A stretch of DNA of 25,028 nt, taken from NCBI GenBank assembly GCA_025349905.2, contig MU624767.1:1-25028 (forward strand), read 5' to 3'. The translations under genes and the position numbers were made by a program. This DNA is from Blastocladiella britannica. Lineage: Eukaryota > Blastocladiomycota > Blastocladiomycetes > Blastocladiales > Blastocladiaceae. Positions 1 through 9,253 of this stretch are shown here, piece after piece. Below the pieces are notes generated by a model. The model was given only the letters and a program-made list of their open reading frames with translations. It had not been told where the DNA came from and did not search any database. Positions within the stretch are counted from its first letter, which is position 1. Each line of letters opens with the position of its first letter.

Positions 1-247
1 GTCGGTGGGTTGATCGCGCTTGTACTCGTACTCGCCGCATGTGAGTGGAGACGGTAAATCAGAGTCAACACTTGGAATCATCCGGGACATAACAAAACTT
101 GGGAAAAGGAGAGGCTCTTTTGTACCGATCCTTGAGGAGCCCAGTGAGGCCAACGAAGGATCCAGACACCGATTCTTGTTATTGTTATGCTCACCATTGT
201 TGAATGTAGTTTTGATTCCCCGCAAGAAAGTCAAGTACCGGCATTGA
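1..247 (+). CDS. Possible 3' end of an upstream membrane-protein gene (partial)
   Basis: The window opens in a frame encoding a hydrophobic run (GGLIALVLVLAA), as in the end of a membrane helix. A strong donor (GTGAGT) sits at 41. Splicing to an AG at 112-113 gives a 73-nt intron, the size seen elsewhere here, and keeps a frame open to a TGA at 245-247. The tail would contain a second hydrophobic stretch and end in a basic segment (RKKVKYRH). Without splicing the frame stops at 55-57. The family is not recognised, the acceptor lacks a good pyrimidine tract, and the segment could be non-coding. Confidence 0.22.
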
Positions 248-434
248 TTGCACCCAAGCGACCCGGAATGTCCCAACTTCCCTCGAATCGGAATTCCGTA
301 ATTATTGTCCAAGATCCCCTTTTTGTTTTTTCCCCTGAGTCATAAACTCAGTTAAGCTCTCTATTTGAGAGTTCACATGTGTTCATTGAGCAGCCGTGTA
401 GTCATAATTTCATTCTATTATACAATATTACAAA
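248..434 (+). promoter_or_regulatory. 5' flank and probable promoter of the Sec7/PH gene
   Basis: This AT-richer stretch precedes the ATG at 435, which sits in a good context (caaaATGG). It holds T-rich tracts around 328-340 and an AT-rich run (attctattatacaatatta) just before the start. No defined operator was recognised. The role is inferred from position and base composition. Confidence 0.35.
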
Positions 435-3400
435 ATGGATCGCTCCAATATACCCGTCGGCATAGACGAACTGGACCAGCCGGCCGAAGCGCTGCATGCG
501 CTCGAACCCACCACGGCACCGCAAAATGTCGGGTCGATGGATAACTTGCGTGAAACGGGAGCGGCGGGCGCATCCGACGAAGCCAGTAGTCCCGTCCACC
601 GCGGACGGTCACGATCCCCGAGTCACCGCCGGTCTCCCTCCTCCCGTTCGCGAGCGCGCTCCATTCATTCTGAGGACGTTACTGCGCAATCGACTGGTGC
701 TCCAATCAGTGCTGGATCCGTGGCAGCAGCGGTCCCTTCGCGTCCTATTTCTCCCGCTGGCAGCAACGCCGGACAAGGAATCAACACGAGCCTGACCAAC
801 TTGCTGGATGTGGAGGCTGCGGATCCACACGCCGCAGACGAAGAAAATGGCGCTGAAGAACCCGATCCGGTCGTTGAACGTCATTCCATGCGTAGCGGTG
901 TGGAAGGTCCGTCCCATTCCTCGCTCCAGTTTGGCGGTGCAAATGGCGGACCCGATCTGTACAGCTCGCTCCATGAAAAGAAGGCGGCATCGACTGCCAC
1001 GGTGGCCAAACACATGTCGCTTCGGCGCATCGTCAATGTAACGGGTAGTGACGCTGGATCACCTGGATCCGTGTCCGGCTCGGGTGTGTCCATGAGTGTC
1101 AACAACAACAATAACAACACTACCGCTGCGGGTCAAGGATGGCATGGCAGCTCAGGGACCGGTCCGCACCGCCAAGGTCGACACTCGCGCTCCTCCTCTG
1201 CGTCTCATAGCAACGCGTCCGCAATGGCTGCTGCAACGCTTGCCGTGGCCGTCGCTACACCTCTGCCCTTTTCGACGGCACCCGGCAGTGGATTTGTTCC
1301 TCTTTCGACACCAGACACGACGCGGGCGCTCATTGACCTCGGATCGCAAGACTACATGCACCAGCAACAGCAATTGCAGCAGCAGCGCATGGCATCGCAG
1401 CCACCGTTCCAGCAGATCGAGGGGACCTATTTGCAACCCATCGCTGGTAATATGGTTGGTAGCGGACCGGTGATTCCGCCCATTCCTCCGGGCCACTCGC
1501 GCACTGCCTCTTGGCAACCTAACCGGGAAGCAGCGGCCGCTCAGCAACAAACATCCCCGGATGCACACGCAGCAAGAAGCGCGGGAGGAACGATATCGCC
1601 ACCGTCTTACCTGGCGGCCGTCCACAGTACTGGAACTGCGGCTTCCGCTAACCGAGATCACCGCCGTGATTCCGATCTCCGACGCCGAGATGGGGGAGAT
1701 TACCCGTCGCGCGACCGACATGGACACGGCGGCTCGCGCCGCACCGGGATCGAGTCAGCAGCGCACGAATCCCCAGCCGCTCGCATGGGCGCTCGGAGTA
1801 CTGGTGATGGTAATGACGACATGGACGATCGCGGCGGTCGTGGCCGGAGTGCTGCCAACCTCGGATCTGGGTCTGGACTGCGTGTGCCGCGCGAGTCGCC
1901 TGAAGACTACTTGCACGAAATGGTCAGCAAGCTCTCTCGGCGCGAGTGGGGCACCAGTCTCACGGGTCGCAAGGAAGTACAAGGCCGGGCACGGACAATC
2001 TTGTGCCGGCATTTCAAGTTCAAGAACATGTCATTGGACCTCGCCTTTCGGTATTGTTTACTTGGTCGATTTACTTGGGATGCGATTCTCACGACCAAAT
2101 GATCAAACAACAGTAAATTCTGCCTTGCCATTTCCCTTCCAATCGAGAGCCAGCAGATCGCACGGCTCCTCATGTCCTTTGCCGAGCGGTACGCGGAAGA
2201 GAACCCGGACTTATACACGGTGGAGGAAGTGGATTCTATTTGCCACTGCATGTTGCTCGAGCACACGCTGCTGCACAATCGCAAGGGCAAGTCCCGCCTC
2301 ATGACCACGCGCGACGGGAAAACTCCCATTTTTGTCGACGCCATGCACAAGGAGGGCCGGCTCTTGGAACTTGTTGCCCTGGTATGTTATCACCAATTTT
2401 TCACCTTTATGAATGTACCAAAGTGAAATGCTCACTGCATGAATTTATAACAGGCATTCCACAACAATCTCAAAACCGCCGAGCTCATTCTGGCCGAGGA
2501 CGACAACATGATGGACGGCCAGGGCCGCATCGACTACTCGGAGCTCAACTGCCTCGAGCCAGACGCGAGTAAAGTGCGCGGATCCCAGACCCGGCAAATG
2601 TACTACATGATGGCACAGGGCGTGCAATCAACCATCTGGAGCGAGCTCAGCCCTTTAGTCCGCGTCTACTACGATTCCAAGTTCAAGAGCGTGCCCGACA
2701 CCCTCGAAGGTGCTGCTGGTCAAGCCGCCGCCACTGCTGCTTTGTGCGGCGGCCCTCGCGACCGTGCCATTGTCCCCGACAAGCCGCCCAAGCTACTCAG
2801 ACGAGAAGCCAAAGTCCGCGCTATCAACACATCAGTTCAGGTGGGGAGTCGCGGTGCTGTTGCCACTGCTGGGGCTGAGATCGGCGGAAACGGGTCTGTG
2901 CCACAAGGCTCTGCCAAAGTGCAGGACCGCTCCGTCGGATTTATCCAGCATGGCAGCATCAAACGTGTCCCGGACAAGGCACTGATTGGCCACGAGGCAC
3001 GGACCTCATTTTTTGGCTGGGCTGGGCGTGGCGGCGGTGACGACGGGCCGGTAGACTTTGCCGATTTCGAGGATGTGTACCTCGCCCTCACCGGCCACGA
3101 CGTGATTCTGTGGAAGGGCAAAGCGGCGGCGAAGATGCAAGCGCATTTCAAGACCCTGAAACAACAGCCGCTCGGGTCCGCGCAGAAGCAATTCAAGGCG
3201 CCGCAGCCGTCCATGATTGCGCCGATCGTCAACTCGGTGGCGGTACACGGGACGGGTGACAACCAGCTGGCGCGACTGGAGGAGCAAAAGCTGACATCTA
3301 ACGTGTTCCGCATCTGCATTTCGGTCCCGCGCGTGCAAATGTCGCTGTTACCGGGCATGGACGCGTCGGCGGTCGACACGCCCGAAATGCAGACCCGCGA

Positions 3401-4610
3401 GTACTTGTTTTACACGCGCACCGAGGGCATTGCCTGGCAGTGGGTCACCAACTTTAACGCGGCGGCCGCGCTGCAGTACGCGGGCATCGTCGGCCGGACG
3501 GTCATTGGCGGCGGCGGTGTTGCTCCCGGCCCCGCTGGCGCAGCCGCAGCAGAAGTTGTCGAAGATCACGGTGCAGACGATCTGCCACTTAATCCGGTGG
3601 GCTTATCGGCGTCACCATCCATGGATATGAGCGACGTCGAGTCCATCTACTCGGTTGTGCCATCCATCTACTCGAACGCGCCGCCGGCAGACATGCATCA
3701 CCAACAACACCATGGTGCAGTAGTCGGTGCTGCGCCGACTGCCCTTGGTGTTCGTCCTCCCTCCGTGTCTCGGCAAGGGTCCAACTTGTCAAAACGAACC
3801 CTCCAAAAGCCGCCGACAATTCAGATCCCGGGCCCCGACGGTATTCCAAAGGTGATTGTGGATGCGTCGCTGCACCCGCTTTTTGAGGAGCGCCGACGTC
3901 CCCGCTCGCGCCGGTCCACGAGCAGCAGCGTCGAAAGCCGCGACCGCCGGCGCACGCGGACTCGCTCGCTCTCGCCGCAGCCACCAACTCCCACCAATGG
4001 TGCAAGTGGGCGAGTTTCGCCGTACCCAGGCGAAAAAGCTCAAAAGGTGCCGCAAACGCCGGTCCCCGACTCCGGGGTCGAGTGCAAGCAGCCCGGCGCC
4101 GGTGTCCCCCACCAACCCCAACAACAGCAACAGCAGCAATGCCGCACGTCAGCGCTGGAAGACAACTTTGAGCCCAAGATCGCGTCGCTGCGGGAACGCG
4201 TCGAGAACGCGACCCGCAACTGGACCAATGCGCGGCTCGAGTTCCGGAAACTGGCGCTGACGGCGCCGATCGAGCGCACGACCGCCAAACGCATCATTGC
4301 CGTGTGCACGCAGCTGTCGCTGCGGATCCGCATGCTCGCGTTTGAGGAGGCACAGGCGCGCGCATTCATTCACGTGTTGGAAACAAATATGATGGGCCGG
4401 CACCAGCACCTTCCTCCGGCGGCGGTTCGGGTTGCTTCTAGCGCCGGTGGTGGGCACCAGTACGGTGCCGGATTCCCGATGGCCACGTCGTCCCCACCGG
4501 ACCTGGATCCGGCCGTTGCTGGGGGTACCATTGCACAAGAGGACCCGGCGGCGGCCGAGCGGATTCGGACCATCATTCAGGCCAATCTTCCCAAGCCGAC
4601 CGGCGTATAA
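435..4610 (+). CDS. Sec7-domain ARF guanine-nucleotide exchange factor with PH domain (EFA6/PSD-like)
   Basis: Three exons (435-2050, 2114-2381, 2454-4610; introns 63 and 72 nt) give 1346 residues. Splicing restores a Sec7 core: FKFKNMSLDLAFR joins across intron 1 to KFCLAISLPIESQQIARLL, matching the family pattern ending LPxExQxIxR. Glu550 is the predicted glutamic finger that drives GDP release from ARF. Residues 1-480 are disordered: an SR-rich block, poly-Asn and poly-Gln. The second half of the Sec7 region (about 600-690) is divergent. A split PH-like region (about 790-971) runs from GFIQHGSIKR to a final helix containing WQWVTNFNAAAALQYAG. A C-terminal helical segment (about 1190-1267) fits the coiled coil after the PH domain in EFA6/PSD proteins. 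The expected role is activating ARF-family GTPases at the plasma membrane or endosomes. The Sec7 call is strong; the EFA6/PSD subtype is an inference. Confidence 0.82.
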
Positions 4611-4671
4611 AGTTAAGCACCACTCTCAACCATTTTTTTTGGACGACAAATACATATATTTTTTTTGCGTA

Positions 4672-6121
4672 TCACATGCCTCGCGCAGTCCAAGGGGGAC
4701 GTGGTGGGGATGCGACTGCAGCCTGGACTATTGCGGATTTGCCGCGATGTTTGGACAGGTGTTGCTGCAGCGGCTGAGGGCTGAAAGTGGAAGGGCGCAT
4801 TTGGTACGTGCTGTTCGTGCTTGGCTTACCGTTGGTCCAAGCGGGGTCGAAAAAGTCGCTCGCGAGCACGAGCCGTGACTTGGAAGCGGGTCGATCACTA
4901 CGCAGAGGAGATACGGTCAAGTCCTACAAAACAATATTTCGATGAGTCCAAATGAAAGCAAGAGCAAGATACGTTGATTGCAACACGCACCTGTCCATTG
5001 GGACGAGGGTTCCCTGGGCGGATTTGGTTTCGGCGTTCAATCAGCGTGGACACAATGCCGCGAACTGAAGCAGAGTTTCTAAGTGGTGGGTTAGTAAGGA
5101 AAGCAGGGAAGGCGGGTGGAGGCCCCGGCGAGGTTTCCAGGACTAAGTATTTTGCAAATTGACGCGTGAGTGACCTGGTGGATCCTTTGATTGATTCATT
5201 GAGCAGACGTACTTTCAATGGGCGATTCCACCCGCCTCCTCTTGGGAGAACGCGATCGGCCAGGCGAGGACGACAGTCTGTTTTATATACAATATCAGTA
5301 TGGACCTGGGCACAGAAATTAAAGTAGGATACGTACCGAGAAAACTGCGACAAGCGTGACTCGGGCCGGCTGTACCGATCAGACAGGCTGCCCTCTTCAA
5401 AATCGCTCCTACCTTGATTATCGTCATCGTCGTCGTCCAAGGAAATAAAGTCGTCGTTACTGCGAAAATGGTGCTGACGGCGCAGCGGATCTTCACTTCC
5501 AAGCCCACTGCCCAAGTCCATGACCCCTTCCTCTTCTTCCTCCTCGTCGTCGTCATTGATACCGTCTCCAACCACATCCGCCCACCGCGTACGCTCCATC
5601 CACAGCGCCCTGTTGAATACGTACTTGTCGTCGGCATCGGGGCACGATGGCAGCAACTCGCGCAACCCGTTACGCAGGTCTTCCTCGCCAACAGGCCCGT
5701 ACACAAACTCATAAAGGGTGTGGATCAGTGCGAACGTATATTTGGCCGGAAACCCAAGGTATTTCAGTCGGGTTTCCATGTCGGGCGGTGGGGACCGTTT
5801 GAGGCGAGCGAGCTTGGACGGCATGTAGTAAAACACAATGCCGTGTTGCTTGAGCATCTTGCACCCGGCGGCTTGGGTAAACGCGGCGGCGGCACTCAGG
5901 AGCAGTTTCTGGTTCGGGTACCGGTGGCGATAGAAGATGGCCACGGTGTCGGAGCGCATGAATAGGAAGGGAGACTCGGCGGCTAGATCGCGAAAGAGCT
6001 TTATCTGCGTGCGCTCGTCCTGCTGCTGCTCGTCGCTGCTGTTGTCGGGACTGCTTCCGTACTTGTTGTTCTTGAGATTGCTGTTGAAATTGGGCCGGGG
6101 TCTTTTATACGGTGGGGCCAT
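4672..6121 (-). CDS. Hypothetical protein with acidic tracts and a predicted nuclear signal
   Basis: Four exons on the minus strand (6121-5337, 5277-5213, 5142-4991, 4923-4672; introns 59, 70 and 67 nt) give 417 residues. Donors are GTACGT, GTACGT and GTGCGT, and every junction keeps frame. I do not recognise the family. An ordered-looking N-terminal half (about 40-185) is rich in aromatic residues, for example SPFLFMRSDTVAIFYRHRYP. Two acidic runs follow (about 188-200, DDDEEEEEE; about 228-235, poly-Asp). A Ser/Arg segment at 264-281 contains SPKRRRVESP, a plausible monopartite nuclear signal. The C-terminal third is Pro/Ser-rich. The acidic runs plus the basic signal suggest a nuclear chromatin- or RNA-associated protein, but that is speculation. 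Its stop lies 61 bp from the stop of the convergent Sec7 gene. Confidence 0.62.
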
Positions 6122-6164
6122 TTTGAAGTAAAATTTTTTGGTATTCGGTCAAAGAGACATTATT

Positions 6165-6523
6165 TTATTTGGCGGCCTCGCGAATCATGCGCTCCTCGTC
6201 CTGCTTCATGCGCTCTTGCCCTGCGCGTATATATCCAAGGTTAATGTCCATTGGCTTTGGACGAGAGCTTTTAAAAGGAATACATACATGTCAGCTCCTC
6301 TACTGGCCGCGACAGAATCACCACATGCTCGCGCTTTTGCACCAGAATCGAGTTCTTTACCACCTGGTAGCCGGCAATCCCGGCCACAATAAAGAATCCC
6401 CTGTTCGACGCGCGTGATCGACCATTTAATTTTACATTGAAATGACCGATTTCGAGTGTTTCGCGCATACCATCCAAAGGCAATTGGCCGCGGGTTGGTG
6501 CTCCAGGAAGGCATAAATGACAT
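6165..6523 (-). CDS. 73-residue single-pass membrane protein, probably mitochondrial
   Basis: Three small exons (6523-6471, 6400-6288, 6220-6165; introns 70 and 67 nt) join in frame to 73 residues. Donors are GTATGC and GTATGT, and intron 2 has a CATTAAC branch site. The N-terminus (MSFMPSW..., then NPRPIAFGWGFF) leads into one membrane helix at about residues 17-36. A basic segment (KREH) and a charged amphipathic C-terminal helix (WQERMKQDEERMIREAAK) follow. This layout is typical of small inner-mitochondrial-membrane proteins, such as respiratory-chain accessory or assembly factors; I cannot name the family with confidence. A second ATG three codons on (6514) is an alternative start. The stop is 43 bp before the next minus-strand gene, and the start is 123 bp from divergent BUD23. 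Confidence 0.6.
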
Positions 6524-6646
6524 TGAAATGTTGGTAACCCAAAAAAAAAAAAAAAAAAATTGACTGGAAGAGGCCGGTGATTGCGCACGTTTCTTTATAT
6601 TTTTTGTTTTTTCCAAGGAAGGCGCTCTTTGAATTAAAGTACCAAC
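6524..6646. promoter_or_regulatory. Bidirectional promoter with A19 tract
   Basis: These 123 bp separate the start codons of the 73-residue protein (minus) and BUD23 (plus). They contain an uninterrupted A19 run at 6541-6559 and a second T-rich block around 6594-6613 (tttatattttttgttttttcc). Long poly(dA:dT) tracts are known to exclude nucleosomes in fungal promoters, so a shared open promoter is likely. The role is inferred from position and composition. Confidence 0.55.
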
Positions 6647-7633
6647 ATGTCGCGCCCGGAGCACTTGGCACCGCCAGAAATTGTACCGTACTTCGTCTTT
6701 TTCTGTAGCAGCACACCATATCTCACTAGTTCTCCTTTTTCTCAGTTTTACAATGACGACGAGGCAAAGAAATACACCCAAAAGTATGTGCATCTCACGC
6801 GCAACGCATTCCAAAGTAAAATACTCACAATAGCTGTACATAGCTCCCGCATCATCAACATCCAAGCGCAACTGACGACCCGTGCGCTGGAACTGCTGGC
6901 TCTCCCAGAAGACAAGTCCGCGTTTCTTCTCGACATTGGCTGCGGATCAGGACTGTCGGGCGAAGTCCTCGAGGAAGAGGGCCACGTATGGGTAGGCGTC
7001 GACATTGCGCCCGCGATGCTTGAGGTAGCCAACGAGCGCGAAGTGGAAGGCGACCTGTTTCTGCACGACATTGGCCACGGGTTCGGGTACCGCCCCGGCA
7101 CGTTTGACGGCGCCATCAGCATCTCCGTGATTCAGTGGCTGTGCAACGCCGACAAAAAGTGCAACAACCCGTACCGCCGCCTTCAGCGGTTCTTTGGGTC
7201 GCTTTACACGGCCCTGTCGCGTGGCGCACGCGCGGTGTTCCAGTTCTACCCGGAGAACGACGACCAGGTGCAGATGATCACCACGGCGGCCATGAAGGCC
7301 GGGTTTACCGGTGGACTGGTCGTGGACTACCCTAACTCGTCGAAAGCGCGCAAATCGTACCTGTGCTTGTTTGCTGGCCAGCGCGACGGCGCTACCCAGC
7401 AGGTCCCTCAGGGTCTGTCTGGGATTGAGGGAGGCGAGGACGGTGCTCCGGGCTCGATTTCGTTCGAGTCGCGCCGCGTCGACGATCGCCAGCGCGTGCG
7501 CAAGGGTGCCCGCAAGAACATCAAGGACAAGGACTGGATTCAACGGAAAAAGGAGGCCATGCGCAAGAAGGGTGACAAGAAGGTCGCTCTCGACTCCAAG
7601 TTCACGGGCCGCAAGCGGAAGCCGCGGTTCTAA
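6647..7633 (+). CDS. BUD23: 18S rRNA (guanine-N7)-methyltransferase BUD23
   Basis: Three exons (6647-6682, 6746-6783, 6844-7633; introns 63 and 60 nt) give 287 residues, close to yeast and human BUD23 (about 275-281). The spliced N-terminus MSRPEHLAPPEIFYNDDEA is the family signature. The SAM-binding motif I is LLDIGCGSG (residues 53-61). SISVIQWLCNAD and AVFQFYPENDDQ are further hallmark segments, and the Lys/Arg-rich C-terminus ending RKRKPRF fits the C-terminal domain of this family. The enzyme makes m7G in helix 44 of 18S rRNA near the P site, acts with the Trm112 partner, and is needed for 40S export. An AATAAA lies 25 bp after the stop. Exon 1 carries only 12 codons, so unspliced translation would lose the FYND segment. 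Confidence 0.96.
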   Translation: MSRPEHLAPPEIVPYFVFFCSSTPYLTSSPFSQFYNDDEAKKYTQKYVHLTRNAFQSKILTIAVHSSRIINIQAQLTTRALELLALPEDKSAFLLDIGCGSGLSGEVLEEEGHVWVGVDIAPAMLEVANEREVEGDLFLHDIGHGFGYRPGTFDGAISISVIQWLCNADKKCNNPYRRLQRFFGSLYTALSRGARAVFQFYPENDDQVQMITTAAMKAGFTGGLVVDYPNSSKARKSYLCLFAGQRDGATQQVPQGLSGIEGGEDGAPGSISFESRRVDDRQRVRKGARKNIKDKDWIQRKKEAMRKKGDKKVALDSKFTGRKRKPRF

Positions 7634-7657
7634 GTCGATCTCCTTTCAAAAGTTCCC

Positions 7658-7663
7658 AATAAA
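7658..7663 (+). terminator. Polyadenylation signal AATAAA of BUD23
   Basis: A canonical AATAAA lies 25 bp after the BUD23 stop codon, followed by an AT-rich stretch (aaatataattactt) within the 96-bp convergent spacer shared with the PEX22-like gene. It is assigned by motif and position only. Confidence 0.55.
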
Positions 7664-7729
7664 TACAGTACAACAAGGCATTAAATATAATTACTTGACA
7701 AGGGAAGTGAAAGACAAGAAAGAGTGAGA

Positions 7730-9253
7730 CTAGGCCAGCAAACCTGCCTCGGCCACCAGCTGGCCGAGTTCCGTGGCCTGGTCGCACCAGTGCGCCAGCC
7801 GAGCCGCCACCACAACGTTAGGCGGGACCACGGTGCTCAGGATCGGCGCCCCGGCTGCGGCGGTGGTGGTGGCCGTGGATGCCGTGGACGACGACGACAG
7901 CGACGCGCGTGCCCGCAACGAGCTCGACACCTGCTGCTGCTGCTGTTGCTGTTGCTGCTGCAGAAGTTGCTGTTGCTGCAGTGCACGACCGCCGGCGGGG
8001 GGAGGCCGCAGAGCCGGGGCGGCCTCGGGTGACCGATCAGCCAAGCTGCCAGCCTGCGATGCAAGCGACATCATGGACGTTAGGTCGTCGACGCTCAGGT
8101 CCATGGTGTCGGTTGGCGGCATGGACGGCGACGGCGACATCAATGGGTCGGCGCGGCCAGTCGGGAACATGAGCATCGACGGCGTGGCCACGATCCCCGG
8201 CGCCAATGCCGTCGACGACGCGGTACCAACCACACGGTCGTGCGGGAGCGTGCTGGTGGACGACGACATGGTGCGTGCGCGCTGCCGCGTGGTTCCCATT
8301 GATGCGGGAGGCACAAACGCGTCCGTCTCGGAGAAGGCGAGCGCCGAGTCCTCGCGCGACCGGTCGGCCCTTGTCTCAGTAGTCGACGAAGAATCCGGCG
8401 TCAAGGAAGCCGCGACCCGTGCCGACGCCAATCGCGGGTGCACCCAGACCACGGCTCCCGCAATCGCGGCGACAGCGCCCAGCAAACGCGACGACCGCGA
8501 CCCTTCAATGTGCAGGTCGGGTGCAATGGTGCGCACCGCATGCAGCTGCGCGACCAAGTGCATGGGTAAGCCCACTGGGTCGTTTGCCGACGGCAGGGTC
8601 GTGGACGGGTCCACCAGCATCACGCGTTCCGGGGGCACGTACGCGTACACGCCGGCGGCGCCCAGCAGCCGTGCCACTTCTGCGCGCTCGGCGGCCGACG
8701 ACGCGGCAGCAATAATGTACAGATCGACCAGCGGGTTGGCGGCGAGGCCGCGAACCAGCGCGAGCTTGGCGCCCTCGGCAAACGCGTAGTTGGGCATGGT
8801 CGGGTCCGACGACGGCGACCACAGCGCCGTGTTGCGGATCGAGATGGAAATGCGTACGCGGCGGCTCGATGACGAGAATGAACCACGGCAACCGGGAGCA
8901 GCGCGGCCCATGGTGCGGGCCAGTGCCTCGGCCAGGATCCCTGGGAGCATTGCTGCTGGTGGTGGTGGTGGTGGCAAATACGAATCGTTGTCATCAGATG
9001 CCGGTCGGTTAAAGGTCAGGAGCGCGGCACGCAGAGACTCGGGGATCGCCGACTTGGCATAGAGGGAGCGGGCAGCGCGGGCAGCCACCACTGCCACCGA
9101 CACGGCGCCGGCAGCAAGGGCAGCGGCTGCAAGGAGTTCCCATGCCGTAAGAATCGGTGGCTGGCCTACTGATGCCGCTGAGGTCAGCCGAAGTCGTCGC
9201 AGGAGCTTGCGCGGGTCCATGTCCAGGGCGTTGGCGGAGGGCGAGGATTCCAT
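7730..9253 (-). CDS. PEX22: PEX22-like peroxisomal membrane protein (anchor for the PEX4 ubiquitin-conjugating enzyme)
   Basis: One uninterrupted frame of 507 residues. A hydrophobic helix at about 34-60 (ELLAAAALAAGAVSVAVVAA) anchors the N-terminus. The cytosolic part holds a Rossmann-like segment: VRISISIRNTALWS, then LVDLYIIAAA, GAAGVYAYVPPERVMLVD, and QLHAVRTIAPDLHIEG. The last part resembles the conserved R-x-x-x-P-D-x-H-I-D/E element of PEX22 that closes the PEX4-binding domain. In the PEX22-PEX4 pair, PEX22 tethers and activates the E2 that monoubiquitinates the import receptor PEX5. The C-terminal ~230 residues are Ser/Ala-rich with a Gln tract and make it far longer than usual (fungal about 180, plant about 280). 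The domain call rests on motif memory. Confidence 0.58.
   Translation of the reverse strand: MESSPSANALDMDPRKLLRRLRLTSAASVGQPPILTAWELLAAAALAAGAVSVAVVAARAARSLYAKSAIPESLRAALLTFNRPASDDNDSYLPPPPPPAAMLPGILAEALARTMGRAAPGCRGSFSSSSRRVRISISIRNTALWSPSSDPTMPNYAFAEGAKLALVRGLAANPLVDLYIIAAASSAAERAEVARLLGAAGVYAYVPPERVMLVDPSTTLPSANDPVGLPMHLVAQLHAVRTIAPDLHIEGSRSSRLLGAVAAIAGAVVWVHPRLASARVAASLTPDSSSTTETRADRSREDSALAFSETDAFVPPASMGTTRQRARTMSSSTSTLPHDRVVGTASSTALAPGIVATPSMLMFPTGRADPLMSPSPSMPPTDTMDLSVDDLTSMMSLASQAGSLADRSPEAAPALRPPPAGGRALQQQQLLQQQQQQQQQQVSSSLRARASLSSSSTASTATTTAAAGAPILSTVVPPNVVVAARLAHWCDQATELGQLVAEAGLLA
7931..7980. repeat. CTG/CAG trinucleotide tract encoding poly-Gln
   Basis: CTG/TTG triplets run through most of this interval on the plus strand. 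They encode QQQQLL followed by about ten Gln in the minus-strand PEX22-like protein. Interspersed TTG (CAA in the sense strand) should stabilise the tract. Shorter poly-Gln tracts of the same kind occur in the Sec7 gene and in the redox fusion gene. Confidence 0.8.

Noticed and set aside
7931..7980. Regular triplet array considered as a CRISPR-like or other array
   Set aside because: It is a pure CTG/TTG codon run encoding poly-Gln, with no spacers.
7773..8789. 338-codon open frame on the plus strand, antisense to the PEX22-like gene
   Set aside because: It is a shadow of GC-rich coding sequence. Its product is Cys- and Ala-run low complexity (the poly-Gln tract read as poly-Cys), whereas the minus strand has a membrane helix and an ordered domain.
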